DNA of 64,000 nt from contig JAVBVS010000019.1 of NCBI GenBank assembly GCA_036677805.1, positions 62,001 to 126,000 on the forward strand, in the 5' to 3' direction. Made by a program: the position numbers and the translations under genes. Numbering within the stretch: the first letter of the stretch is position 1; each line of letters begins with the position of its first letter. The notes under the pieces were generated by a model. That model made no database searches and was not told the DNA's origin. It saw only the letters and a program-made list of their open reading frames with translations. The stretch comes from SIG78 sp036677805. Its GTDB lineage: Bacteria; Verrucomicrobiota; Lentisphaeria; Victivallales; Victivallaceae. Shown piece by piece: positions 52,814-61,610 of the stretch.

Positions 52814-52864
52814 TCTTTATAAAACGAAATAAATATTCATCAATGATGAATGCGGAGGCGGTTT

Positions 52865-53956
52865 ATGGCGATTTTAACCCGGGATTTCAACAGTGTGGAT
52901 TTGCGCGATCCGGCGCGGGCGGCGGAATACGTCAAGAAAAAAGCGCTGGAATTCGGCGCCGATGCCGTCGGCATCGGCAACATCGAACGTTGGGCGGGCG
53001 CACCGATCCAGATGGATCCCAGACAGATCATGCCGGAATGCAAATCGATTATCGGCATGGTCTTCCGGGTCGAACGCGGAAGTTTGCGCGGCGTCGAAGA
53101 GGGCACTTATCTGAGCAATTATTCGGCCATGGGCTACGGCGGCATCACCTATTTGTACATGCCGATGACCGTAATCAACCTGGCCAAGGCGATCGAAGAT
53201 CAGGGTTATGAAGCCATTCCCATGGGTCATCAGAGCGACTGGCGCGCGATCGACAATGTCGGTTATATGATTACCGACAAGGACGGCGAGCCGCGAAGCC
53301 GCCCGGCCCGTCCGGGACAGGCGGCGCCGGACGTGATGATCCAGCTGCGCATCGCCTCCTACTTGTGCGGTCTCGGCGAAATCGGTTACAGCAAAATGTT
53401 CCTCTCGCCGCAGTTCGGTCCGCGCTGCCGGGTCGGAATTGTGCTTACGGATGTGGAGCTTGAGCCCGATCCGATCTACGACGGCCCCCGGCTTTGCAAC
53501 CGCTGCATGGCCTGCGTCCGGGCCTGCCCCGGCCACTGCATCCCCGCCGACCGTACGATCAAAGTCACCCTTGCCGGACATGATCTGGAATGGGCCGACA
53601 TCGATATGGAAGGTTGCGGATTCGCCTTTCGCGGGGCGGCTCATTCGGGCGTGGAACAGGCCAAGCCCTACATGCCGCCGGATACCGGCGAGGCGGGGCA
53701 TCCCGACTCGGTGCCGGGCGAGTGGAGTCCTTTCCGTCACAAACCACGCAATCTTTACAACACCGGGCAGGCGGTCTGCGGTTCACGCGGCTGCACCCGG
53801 GCGTGCATGATCAGCCTTGAAGCGCGGGGCGTGCTGCAGAACAGCTTCAAGCAGCAATTCCGCCGCCGTCCGGTCTGGTCGGTCGACTGGAGCCGGCCCG
53901 CCGAATACGCGTCCGGCACGACCTTTAAAAAGGATCGGGACGAGGGGATCGACTGA
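52865..53956 (+). CDS. QueG-like (epoxyqueuosine reductase/reductive dehalogenase-like) iron-sulfur protein
   Basis: 363 residues from the ATG with GGAGG 8 bases upstream. N-terminal DPARAAEYVKKKALEFGADAVGIGNIERW and CKSIIGMVF are typical of the QueG/reductive dehalogenase-like fold, which binds cobalamin in known members. A 4Fe-4S motif CNRCMACVRACPGHCIP lies near residue 210 and a second Cys group VCGSRGCTRAC near 305. GLGEIGYSKMFLSPQFGPRCR is the usual block before the clusters. Length is near that of QueG, but the second cluster is arranged differently, so the substrate may not be epoxyqueuosine. An anaerobic redox role is inferred. Confidence 0.75.
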   Translation: MAILTRDFNSVDLRDPARAAEYVKKKALEFGADAVGIGNIERWAGAPIQMDPRQIMPECKSIIGMVFRVERGSLRGVEEGTYLSNYSAMGYGGITYLYMPMTVINLAKAIEDQGYEAIPMGHQSDWRAIDNVGYMITDKDGEPRSRPARPGQAAPDVMIQLRIASYLCGLGEIGYSKMFLSPQFGPRCRVGIVLTDVELEPDPIYDGPRLCNRCMACVRACPGHCIPADRTIKVTLAGHDLEWADIDMEGCGFAFRGAAHSGVEQAKPYMPPDTGEAGHPDSVPGEWSPFRHKPRNLYNTGQAVCGSRGCTRACMISLEARGVLQNSFKQQFRRRPVWSVDWSRPAEYASGTTFKKDRDEGID

Positions 53957-53973
53957 TATTCCGGGCGCGCCGG

Positions 53974-54001
53974 TTGCGATTTGCTCCGGCGGCGTTATAT
54001 T
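53974..54001 (+). promoter_or_regulatory. sigma-70 promoter for the IclR gene
   Basis: TTGCGA, 16-base spacer, TATATT; the -10 box lies inside the palindrome at 53992-54008. Confidence 0.6.
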
Positions 54002-54008
54002 ATAACGC
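53992..54008. promoter_or_regulatory. predicted IclR operator overlapping the -10 box
   Basis: GCGTTATATTATAACGC, a perfect palindrome with 8-base arms and a central T that covers the -10 hexamer, so a bound protein would block RNA polymerase. Confidence 0.55.
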
Positions 54009-54052
54009 GGAAGGTCATAAAAAGTATTTTACGCACGAAAGATCGAAAAACG

Positions 54053-54772
54053 ATGGCGAATTCGGATCTGGTACAATCGGTCGTCCGGGCGCTGGATATC
54101 CTGAAGCTGGTGTCGGCGTCGAGCCACGGCATGCGGCTCAATGAAATCGCCGCCGCCGCCGGCTTGAACAAAACCACCGCGTTCAACCTGATCCGGACCC
54201 TGATTGCGCGGGGCATGCTTGAAAAAGATGCCGAGAACCGGTTTCTGCCGGGGCCGGGCCTGGAGGAGATGGCGGCGCGGCGGCAACAGAGCGGTATTTT
54301 CCGCCGGGCCGGAAGCTGGCTGCTGGAACTGAGCCGGCGCCATCCCGGCGGAATCTTCACGTTTTCCGAACTGACTCCGGGAGCGGTCAATGTCCGGCTG
54401 CGGGTGTCGCCGGACCGCCCCGGCGAGGTGCAGCGGCCGCTGGGGCGGTCCTGTCCGGCCTACACTTCGGCGACCGCGCTCTGTTTGCAGGCGACCGGAA
54501 GCAATGCGGAAAGTTTCGAGGAGCACTGGTCTTATCTGGAATACGGTGCGCCGCGCTGGGGCGGGCGAGAGCATTTCCTGCGCCACCAACAGGAGACCGC
54601 CCGCAACGGATTCTGCGCCTTGATCGAGGCCGCGCATTTGCGGGCGGCCTTCGCCGTGGCCGACAATTTTGCCATCGGCGCGAGTCTCGACGGGTTACCG
54701 GAACCCGACTGGACGGCGGTTGTGGCTCGGTTGGCTGACGAGTGCCGCCATTTCGCGCGGGAGACCGCCTGA
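54053..54772 (+). CDS. IclR-family transcriptional regulator
   Basis: 239 residues. N-terminal winged helix LVQSVVRALDILKLV, MRLNEIAAAAGLNKTTAFNLIRTLIARGML (in pieces), then an effector domain starting near residue 80 that is shorter and less conserved than usual, without an obvious effector-binding signature. The start at 54053 was chosen for the usual MxxS/DLVQSVxRAL opening. The U32-like gene follows after 24 bases, so both are one unit. Likely controlled by the palindrome in its own promoter. Confidence 0.88.
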   Translation: MANSDLVQSVVRALDILKLVSASSHGMRLNEIAAAAGLNKTTAFNLIRTLIARGMLEKDAENRFLPGPGLEEMAARRQQSGIFRRAGSWLLELSRRHPGGIFTFSELTPGAVNVRLRVSPDRPGEVQRPLGRSCPAYTSATALCLQATGSNAESFEEHWSYLEYGAPRWGGREHFLRHQQETARNGFCALIEAAHLRAAFAVADNFAIGASLDGLPEPDWTAVVARLADECRHFARETA

Positions 54773-54796
54773 CGGCCTGAAAAGGAGCGTTCAACG

Positions 54797-55822
54797 ATGA
54801 AATTTGCCATCGGTTACCAGCAGACGGAGAACGGCGAACCCTTCAGCGACATCGTCCGCGACTACTGCGACGCGGTGGCGGAGGTCTACTTCCCATGGCC
54901 GGGCATGGCCGGAGGGAGGGCGGCGCTGGGGCGGCGGCGGGGCGGCGCCGACTGGTCGAGCCAGGAACGGCTGGAGGCCGAACTCCGGGCCATCCGGGCG
55001 CTGGGCGTCCGGCTTGATTTGCTGTTCAACGCCAACTGTTATGGCGAATATGCCGTCAGCGTCAAACTGGCCAACGAAGTCGGCTCGATCCTCGATTATC
55101 TTGCCGGGCGGGAACTGTTGCCGGAGGTCGTGACCACGACCAGTCCCTTCATTGCAGCGGTGATCCGCAAGCATTTTCCCGGGGTCGAATTGCGAGCGTC
55201 GGTCAATTTGCGCATCGATTCGACGCTGGCGATGGAGTATATGAGCGACAGCTTCGACAGTTTTCATATCCGGCGCGACCTGCAGCGCGATCTTGATACG
55301 GTGGCGCGGTTTCACCGCTGGTGCCGGGAACACGGCAAAACGCTCTGTCTGCTGGCCAACAGCGGCTGCCTGCGGCATTGTCCGGCGCAAACCTTTCACG
55401 ACAATCTGGTGGCGCATGATGCCGCCGTCGACGAGATTAAAAACCTGCCCGGCTTCGAGCCCCACCTGTGCTGGAAACTCTATCGCGATCCTGCGCATTT
55501 CGTGGAATTTCTCCGCGGCAGCTGGCTCCGTCCGGAGGATCTGAAGGTCTACGAGCCGTTTTTTGCGACGGTCAAGCTGGCGACGCGCCAGCATCTTCAT
55601 CCCCGGATGGTGATCGGGGCATACGCCGCCGGGCATTATGACGGCAACCTGCTCGATTTGATGGAGCCCTGCTTCTCGCCGGCTTTCGCCCCGTATGCGA
55701 TCGATAACCGGGCGTTTCCGGACGACTGGTTGACGGCGGCCCGCGGCTGTGCGACCGACTGCCGCCACTGCGGCCGCTGCGAAGCGGTCCTGGCGCGGGT
55801 TCTGGCCCGGGCGGCGGAGTAG
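54797..55822 (+). CDS. peptidase U32-like protein with cysteine clusters
   Basis: 341 residues. LLFNANCYGEYAVSV, VVTTTSPFIAAVIRKHFPG and LLANSGCLRHCPAQTFHDN match the barrel and the NxGCxxxCP motif of U32 (UbiU/YhbU/RlhA) proteins, which bind a 4Fe-4S cluster and act in oxygen-independent hydroxylation or as proteases. The C-terminus has a further tight group CATDCRHCGRC, and HLCWKLY holds another Cys. AAAGGAG precedes the ATG. Together with the QueG-like gene upstream it suggests an anaerobic redox pair under IclR control; its substrate is unknown. Confidence 0.65.
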   Translation: MKFAIGYQQTENGEPFSDIVRDYCDAVAEVYFPWPGMAGGRAALGRRRGGADWSSQERLEAELRAIRALGVRLDLLFNANCYGEYAVSVKLANEVGSILDYLAGRELLPEVVTTTSPFIAAVIRKHFPGVELRASVNLRIDSTLAMEYMSDSFDSFHIRRDLQRDLDTVARFHRWCREHGKTLCLLANSGCLRHCPAQTFHDNLVAHDAAVDEIKNLPGFEPHLCWKLYRDPAHFVEFLRGSWLRPEDLKVYEPFFATVKLATRQHLHPRMVIGAYAAGHYDGNLLDLMEPCFSPAFAPYAIDNRAFPDDWLTAARGCATDCRHCGRCEAVLARVLARAAE

Positions 55823-55857
55823 TTCGCCGCCCGGTGCGGGACGGCCCTCCAGGGGGG

Positions 55858-57219
55858 TTATTCGTACCGCAGCGCTTCGATCGGGTCGAGGCGCGAGGCC
55901 TTCCACGCCGGATAAAAGCCGAAAAGAATGCCGACCGTGGCCGAAACCGCCACCGCGGCCACCACCGCGCCGGGGCTGGATTCGACCGGCCAGTGGGCGA
56001 GGTGCTTGATCAGCAGCGAGGCGCCGTGCCCGAGCAGGATGCCGAGGATGCCCCCGGCCACACAGAGCACCACCGATTCGATCAGGAACTGTTTCAGGAT
56101 GTCGCGCGACCGCGCGCCCACCGCCATGCGCAAGCCGATTTCACGGGTGCGTTCGGTGACCGAAACCAGCATGATGTTCATGATCCCGACGCCGCCGACC
56201 ACCAGCGAAATCAGCGCCACCCCCATCAGCAGGTTGGTCATCAGCGTTGAGGTCTGGTTGAGCATATTCATGAAATCGGCGGCGTTGAACACCCGGAAGT
56301 CGTCGTCCTGATCGTTTTTGAGCCGGTGCCGGTCGCGCAGCAGAAGGGAGACCTCGCGGGTGGCGGCGGCGACCTTGTCGGTGGAGACGGCGGCGAAGAG
56401 AATCTGGTTGATCTGGGTCTGGCGGGGATAGAAAATATGGTCCTTGGCGGTCCGGGAATCCTGTTCCGGGTAGAGCGCGACGCCGCTGACGGCGAAACGG
56501 TCGCCAGGGTTGGACGACACCGTGCTCGAGGTGTTGGCGGCGCTGCCGGTCCGGAGGCCGGTCACCCGCATCCGCAACGTGGTCCACGGAGTAAGCACCA
56601 CATCGTCCTCGTCCATGCCCATCATGTTGGCGCCCTTGCTCTGAAGCACGCCGACGACGTCGAAGGTGACCGCGCCGATGCGCAGTTCGCAGCCCAGCGG
56701 CGACACACCGCCGAAAACCTCCTTGACGATGGTGGCGCCGACTACGCAGACCCGGGCGTTGGTGTCGACTTCGGCGTCGGTGAAGCGCCGCCCTTCGGCG
56801 ATCTTCCAACCGCGGATGTCGAAATAGGCCGGCGCGACGCCGTACATGTTGCCCGGCTCCCAGTTGACGTTGCCGAATACCACCTGAATGCCGGAGCCGC
56901 GCACCACCGGCGAGTACATGCCGACGCTCGGACACAGCGCACCGATGGCGTCGGCATCGGCCGGCACCAGCGATACCGCGCTGCCGGCGCCGGCGCGGGC
57001 GCCGCCGGGCGGCTGGGCGCTGCCGGGCATGACCATGACCGAATTGGCGCCCATTTTTTCGATGGATTCGCGGATCGAGGTTTTGGAGCCGTTGCCGATT
57101 TCCATCATGGTGATGACCGCGGCGATGCCGATCACGATACCGAGGGTGGTCAGCAGCGTCCGGGTCGGATTGCGGAACAGCGATTTGAAGGCGGTCTGGA
57201 TGATATTGATCGTACGCAT
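55858..57219 (-). CDS. MacB-type ABC transporter permease (FtsX domain)
   Basis: 453 residues. N-terminal membrane segment and MacB periplasmic core (SLFRNPTRTLLTTLGIVIGIAAVITMMEIG, in pieces; NSVMVMPGS), then three C-terminal FtsX membrane segments with GVALISLVVGGVGIMNIMLVSV and TREIGLRMAVGAR. In E. coli MacB the ATPase is fused; here it is a separate gene just upstream. The permease couples ATP use in the cytoplasm to substrate handling in the periplasm and drives export through TolC. Last gene of the efflux operon. Confidence 0.9.
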   Translation of the reverse strand: MRTINIIQTAFKSLFRNPTRTLLTTLGIVIGIAAVITMMEIGNGSKTSIRESIEKMGANSVMVMPGSAQPPGGARAGAGSAVSLVPADADAIGALCPSVGMYSPVVRGSGIQVVFGNVNWEPGNMYGVAPAYFDIRGWKIAEGRRFTDAEVDTNARVCVVGATIVKEVFGGVSPLGCELRIGAVTFDVVGVLQSKGANMMGMDEDDVVLTPWTTLRMRVTGLRTGSAANTSSTVSSNPGDRFAVSGVALYPEQDSRTAKDHIFYPRQTQINQILFAAVSTDKVAAATREVSLLLRDRHRLKNDQDDDFRVFNAADFMNMLNQTSTLMTNLLMGVALISLVVGGVGIMNIMLVSVTERTREIGLRMAVGARSRDILKQFLIESVVLCVAGGILGILLGHGASLLIKHLAHWPVESSPGAVVAAVAVSATVGILFGFYPAWKASRLDPIEALRYE

Positions 57220-57224
57220 GGCAA

Positions 57225-57923
57225 TTAAGCTCCGGTGGCGGAATAGGCGCCGTCGACGATGCGCCCGTCGCTGATATGGATGGCGCGTCTGGCGAAATGG
57301 GCGATTTCCTCCGAGTGGGTGACCAGAATCACGGTGATGCCTTCGCGGTTCAACCGGCTGAACATTTCCATCACCTCGACGCTGGTGTGGGAATCGAGGT
57401 TGCCGGTCGGTTCGTCGGCGAAAAGCAGCGGCGGCCGGTTGATCAGCGCGCGGGCGATGGCGACCCGCTGCTGCTGGCCGCCGGAGAGCTGCGACGGCTG
57501 GTGGTCGGCGCGATCGGACAAGCCGACCTGAGCCAGCGCGTCAAGCCCGCGGCGGCGGCACTCCGCGGCGGAGAGATTCTGCGCGGTATAGTTGAGCGGC
57601 ATGATCACATTTTCCAGCGCGCCGGTGCGCGGCAGCAAATTGAAATTCTGGAATACGAAACCGATTTTACGGTTGCGGATCAGCGCCCGGCGGTCGCCGG
57701 AAACCCGCCCGACCTCTTCGCCGTCAAGCAGGTAGTCGCCGCTCGTGGGCCGGTCGAGACAGCCGAGAATATTCATCAGGGTGCTTTTGCCCGAGCCGGA
57801 TGCGCCCATCAGCGCGACATATTCGCCGTGGCCGATTTCCAGCGAAATGCCCTTCAGCACCGGGACGGTGACTTCGCCCAGGAAGTAGGTCTTTTCGATA
57901 TTTTTCAGTTCGATCAAAGCCAT
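57225..57923 (-). CDS. MacB/LolD-type ABC transporter ATP-binding protein
   Basis: 232 residues from the ATG with GGAG 9 bases upstream. An alternative ATG at 57941 overlaps the previous stop codon (TAATG) and adds six residues. Walker A GASGSGKSTLMN, Q-loop FQNFNLLP, ABC signature SQLSGGQQQRVAIARAL, Walker B LLFADEPTGNLD and H-loop VTHSEE are all intact. Partner of the next gene's permease. Confidence 0.94.
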   Translation of the reverse strand: MALIELKNIEKTYFLGEVTVPVLKGISLEIGHGEYVALMGASGSGKSTLMNILGCLDRPTSGDYLLDGEEVGRVSGDRRALIRNRKIGFVFQNFNLLPRTGALENVIMPLNYTAQNLSAAECRRRGLDALAQVGLSDRADHQPSQLSGGQQQRVAIARALINRPPLLFADEPTGNLDSHTSVEVMEMFSRLNREGITVILVTHSEEIAHFARRAIHISDGRIVDGAYSATGA

Positions 57924-57940
57924 GTTCGGACTCTCCGGCA

Positions 57941-59275
57941 TTACTTTTGCGGCGCCCGTTCCCGGGGCGGCTGACTGGAATTGCTGCGCCCCGGCCGCCG
58001 CGGCAGATTCGGCATGAAGGGGTTTTTGGTATCGCCGGAAGCGTTGGCGGCGGTCTGGACGGAAACGGTTTCCATGCCGGTCACGATCGGATCGCCGTCC
58101 CGCAGTTCCTCGGTTATGATCTCCTGGGTCATGCCGTTGCTCAAGCCCAGCTTCACCTTGACCGGCAGCAGCTTGCCGTCGGGTCCTTCTTTCCACAGCA
58201 CCGCTTCGCCGGCGGCGGTTTCCGGCGGCGGCGCCGCCTGTGCTTCGGCCGGCGGCAGATAACGCAGCGCCGCCGCCGGAACCGACGGCACATTGAGGCG
58301 TTCGGCCCGGATGAACTTTACGTTGGCGGTCAGGTAGGGCACCAGTTTGCCGTCCTTGTTGTCGGCATTGACTTCAACGATATAGGTGACGACATTGGAG
58401 GAGAGCGTGGCGTTGAGCCGGATGCGGTAGACCGTGCCCGGAAATTCGACGCCGGGGAAGGCATCGCACGAAAAACGCACCGGCATTCCCGGCTGAATGC
58501 TGCCGATGTCGGCTTCATTCAGCGACACCCAGACCTGCATCCGGTTGAAATCGGTGGCCACCAGAAAGATGCTCGACGCGGTCTGGTTCGAAACCACGGT
58601 CTGGCCCACGCTGACGCGGCGGTCGATGACCACGCCGTCGACCGGCGAGGAGATCACGCAGTATTCGAGATTGCGGCGGGCCTTGACCAGCGACGCTTCG
58701 GCGATGGAGAGCGAGGCTTTGGCTTGAGCCAGGGCGGCCTTGGTCTTGGCGGACTGCGCCAACGCGGAGAAATAGGCGGCCTGATAGGAGTCGTAATCGC
58801 TTTTGGTCATCGATTTTTCCGCATACAAAGTCTGGGCGCGAGCCCAGTTGTTTTGGGCCAGCAGCTCATTGGCTTCGGCGTCCTTGATCGAGGCTTCGGC
58901 GCTCAGAATGGAGGCCTGGGCCTGCTCGCGGCTGGCCTCGGCTTCCTGGAGTTCGGCCTTGTAGGTGATGTCGTCGATCTGGGCGAGGATCATGCCTTTT
59001 TTGACCTTCGACCCGTAATCGACGGTGTGCCCGTCGGCGTCAATGCCGAAGCTCATGATTTTGCCGTTGACCTGGGCGCCGACGTTGACCAGCTCTTCCG
59101 GCTCCACCGTGCCGGTGGCCGAAATCGAACGGCGGATGTCGGCGCGGGTGACGGGTTCGGTTTTGAACACGGTCCGGGTCTGTTCGCCGCCGGCGGCGGC
59201 ATACCAGAGGTAAATGCCGCCGGCCGCGGCCGCGGCCAGAATGATGATGACAAACCACCGGAAAAAATTCTTCAT
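57941..59275 (-). CDS. MacA-type efflux periplasmic adaptor
   Basis: 444 residues. One N-terminal membrane anchor (FFRWFVIIILAAAAAGGIYLW), then RSISATGTVEPEELVNVGAQVNGKI, a long coiled-coil hairpin rich in Ala/Glu/Gln (about 105-190) and the barrel/lipoyl half VDGVVIDRRVSVGQTVVSNQT. Such adaptors join MacB to TolC across the periplasm. Its ATG overlaps the TolC stop codon (ATGA). A Pro-rich, Arg-rich tail ends it. Confidence 0.93.
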   Translation of the reverse strand: MKNFFRWFVIIILAAAAAGGIYLWYAAAGGEQTRTVFKTEPVTRADIRRSISATGTVEPEELVNVGAQVNGKIMSFGIDADGHTVDYGSKVKKGMILAQIDDITYKAELQEAEASREQAQASILSAEASIKDAEANELLAQNNWARAQTLYAEKSMTKSDYDSYQAAYFSALAQSAKTKAALAQAKASLSIAEASLVKARRNLEYCVISSPVDGVVIDRRVSVGQTVVSNQTASSIFLVATDFNRMQVWVSLNEADIGSIQPGMPVRFSCDAFPGVEFPGTVYRIRLNATLSSNVVTYIVEVNADNKDGKLVPYLTANVKFIRAERLNVPSVPAAALRYLPPAEAQAAPPPETAAGEAVLWKEGPDGKLLPVKVKLGLSNGMTQEIITEELRDGDPIVTGMETVSVQTAANASGDTKNPFMPNLPRRPGRSNSSQPPRERAPQK

Positions 59276-60741
59276 ATTCCTACTTCTTTCTGAAAAACCG
59301 TGGGGCCGGTCGGCACCGGCTCGGCCACGGGAGTTTTGATGGCGTAAACCGCGGCGTCGAGCTGCGCCTGCGCGTTGGCGATATTGACGATCGCGGTGGC
59401 GAGGTTGTTCTGGGCCTGCACCAGGTCGCGTTCGGCTTCGTTGAGCCGGGTGACCAGCGCGGTTCCGGCGTTATACTCGTTTTCGACCAGGTCCCGGGTG
59501 GCTTTGGTGAGGTCGCAGATCTCCTTGGAGATGACTGCCTCCTTGACGCTGGACCGGAGGTTTTCATACGCCGTGCGGACATCGGTGATCACATCGAGCC
59601 AGATCTGGGCGAGCATGAAATCGACTTCGGCGACGTTGGCGCCCGCGGCCTTGAGATTGTAATAGTCGGAGAACCCGTTGAACAGATTCCAGCTGGCGTT
59701 CAAGCCATAGCCCAGATTGCCGGACCCGGAGCTGCCTCCCGACGAGCCGCCGCCGTGGACGATGTTGTGATTCTGGCTGTAATTGAGGGAATAGTTGGCC
59801 GCAACCGTGGGGCCGAAGGCGGAAAATGCGCCGTAATAATTATAGCGGGCGACCTTCAGCTGATCGCGGTAGGCGCGCAGGTCGGGACGGTTGGCCAGCG
59901 CCTGATCCATGTAGACTTCGATCGCCGGCAGTATCGGCGTCGCGGGCATGGCGATGGCCGGAAATTTGACCGCGGCCGGGATGGTGCCGTCGGTCAGCCC
60001 GAGGTAGCCGGCCAGCACGTAGAGCGCGGACTGGATCGAGTAGTCGATTTTGACCAGATTGAGCTGACCGTTGCGCAGCGTGACCCGGAAATTGAGCACG
60101 TCGCTCAGGAGTACCGTGCCGGCGTTGTATTTGCGCTCGGCGTCTTCGAGCATCTCCTTGCTGTATTCGATCTGGGCCAGCACGATCTCGCGCTGGGCGT
60201 GGGCCAGCTGGACGTCGTTGTAGGCGTAGGCCACCGCCCGCAGCAGCAGCCGCTGCGCGTCGGCGACCGTCGATTCGGTCTGAAGCAGGGTGTATTTGGT
60301 CGCCAGAATATTCATTTCACGGGCCAGACTGTCGAAAATCAGCAGCTGGCCGGAGAGCGACGGCTGATAGGATTCGCTCTGGCTCGAGGTTTTTGGCGAA
60401 TTGCTCGAAGAAAACATCTTGCCGAAGCTCTGGCTGACCGACATTCCGGCATTGAGCGTCGGAGCGTAACTCGAAAAGCTCTGATAGTAGCGCGCCCGGG
60501 CCGAATCGATGGAGAACTGGATGCTGCGGAAATCCGGATTGTTGGCCAGCGCGATGCTCTGGGCCTGTTCCAGCGTCAGGGTGTCCAGCTTTTCCGGCAG
60601 CAGGTTCTTTTCCTTTTCCTGAAGCGCGGTATAGGAGTCGGAAGAAACCGCGGCGGGGGGACGCGTGTACTGGAGGCAGCCGCCGACGGTCAGGGCCAGA
60701 ACCGGCAGCACGGTCAGGCGGCATAAAAGAACGTTCTTCAT
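59272..60741 (-). CDS. TolC-like outer membrane efflux lipoprotein
   Basis: 489 residues. Signal peptide ending in VGGC, so the mature protein is probably lipid-anchored (NodT/OprM-like). Two internally similar halves of long helices: TLTLEQAQSIALANNPDF opens the first, and ANRPDLRAYRDQLKVARYNYYGAFSAFGP the second, the TolC repeat pattern. The ATG overlaps the tetR stop (ATGA) and the stop overlaps the adaptor's ATG, so translation of tetR, tolC and macA is coupled. Confidence 0.9.
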   Translation of the reverse strand: MKNVLLCRLTVLPVLALTVGGCLQYTRPPAAVSSDSYTALQEKEKNLLPEKLDTLTLEQAQSIALANNPDFRSIQFSIDSARARYYQSFSSYAPTLNAGMSVSQSFGKMFSSSNSPKTSSQSESYQPSLSGQLLIFDSLAREMNILATKYTLLQTESTVADAQRLLLRAVAYAYNDVQLAHAQREIVLAQIEYSKEMLEDAERKYNAGTVLLSDVLNFRVTLRNGQLNLVKIDYSIQSALYVLAGYLGLTDGTIPAAVKFPAIAMPATPILPAIEVYMDQALANRPDLRAYRDQLKVARYNYYGAFSAFGPTVAANYSLNYSQNHNIVHGGGSSGGSSGSGNLGYGLNASWNLFNGFSDYYNLKAAGANVAEVDFMLAQIWLDVITDVRTAYENLRSSVKEAVISKEICDLTKATRDLVENEYNAGTALVTRLNEAERDLVQAQNNLATAIVNIANAQAQLDAAVYAIKTPVAEPVPTGPTVFQKEVGI

Positions 60742-61328
60742 GGGGCAATTCCTCTTAAAAACAATGTCATCACCCGGTCGATCTGCGGCGTCTCGCCGCG
60801 GAACAGCGACCGGATGCACGATTCATGCAGAATACCGGAAAGCATCAGCACCGCCGCCGGGATATCGATCCCGGCAAACTCGCCCGAGGCGACGCCGTCG
60901 GCAATCACGGCGGCAAAAACGGCGTCGCGGCGGCGGTGGTGTTCGGCCATGTGGGGGCGGGGCTTGTTGGGCGGCGGCAGGTTTTCCATGAACGCGCGCA
61001 GAAATTCGCGCTGGTTCAATGCGCTGGACACATTCCACTCCGCCATGGCGCGGAGCCGGTCCGAGGCGCTTTGCGGCCCCGAGGCGATTTCTTCGAGCCT
61101 GGCGCTGAGTTCGTCGAACGAGGCTTCGACGATCGAGCGCGCGATCGCCTCCTTGTTGGCGAAATAGTTGTACAGGACGCCACGCGACATGCCGAGTTTT
61201 TCCGCGATTTTTTCAGTGGTGAAGGCCTTCCAGCCTTGCTCGCGGATCAATTCGATGCCCGCCCGGTGAATGTCGTTCCGGACGGTTTCCCCGATCATCT
61301 CCCGCATTTTTTCCGAATATTTCGGCAT
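60738..61328 (-). CDS. TetR-family transcriptional regulator of the efflux operon
   Basis: 196 residues from the ATG preceded by GGGAG. The first 50 residues hold the helix-turn-helix GWKAFTTEKIAEKLGMSRGVLYNYFANKEAI, with the typical YNYFxxKE. The ligand-binding part is helical and without recognised ligand. It is the first gene of the operon and its stop overlaps tolC, so repressor and pump subunits are made together. An upstream inverted repeat may be its operator. Confidence 0.9.
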   Translation of the reverse strand: MPKYSEKMREMIGETVRNDIHRAGIELIREQGWKAFTTEKIAEKLGMSRGVLYNYFANKEAIARSIVEASFDELSARLEEIASGPQSASDRLRAMAEWNVSSALNQREFLRAFMENLPPPNKPRPHMAEHHRRRDAVFAAVIADGVASGEFAGIDIPAAVLMLSGILHESCIRSLFRGETPQIDRVMTLFLRGIAP

Positions 61329-61353
61329 GACAACTCCCGGAGGGTTGAAGAAC

Positions 61354-61390
61354 CGTGACACACTGTTTCCTATCATGACAACGCGTCACG
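61354..61390. promoter_or_regulatory. possible TetR operator region
   Basis: CGTGAC and GTCACG are in inverted orientation 25 bases apart, and TGACA occurs twice, 20 bases apart, inside. The spacing fits a double TetR site, but no clean -10/-35 pair was found beside it. Confidence 0.35.
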
Positions 61391-61540
61391 ATTGAAAATA
61401 TTGTATGATCCATTGAAAAAAACCGGAAAAGCATGAGGTCATCCGGCAGCCGCGCCGGCGGCCATGGCTGGCGAGGCTCGGGGTGCGGCCGGTGTTCGGA
61501 AAATATGACTTCCGATCTGCATTGATTTCAGGATGATGCG

Positions 61541-61558
61541 AGTGTTAATTCAAACACT
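61541..61558. promoter_or_regulatory. upstream inverted repeat, possible regulator site
   Basis: AGTGTT-N6-AACACT, about 53 bases upstream of the -35 box of the LacI-type gene. Confidence 0.35.
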
Positions 61559-61589
61559 GTCCGCAAAATGAAAAAATTTGAGAAAACAA

Positions 61590-61606
61590 TGAAAATATCA
61601 TTTTCA
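61590..61606. promoter_or_regulatory. inverted repeat next to the -35 box, possible operator
   Basis: TGAAAAT-ATC-ATTTTCA, perfect 7-base arms, ending 5 bases before the -35 box. Confidence 0.45.
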
Positions 61607-61610
61607 GCCC

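Larger units (their letters stand above)
52500..52864. other. 365-base divergent regulatory region, gntR operon / QueG-like gene
   Basis: Holds the gntR operator (52524-52541), gntR promoter (52551-52579, minus), about 200 bases with no gene recognised, the QueG-like gene promoter (52785-52813) and its GGAGG site. Confidence 0.7.
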
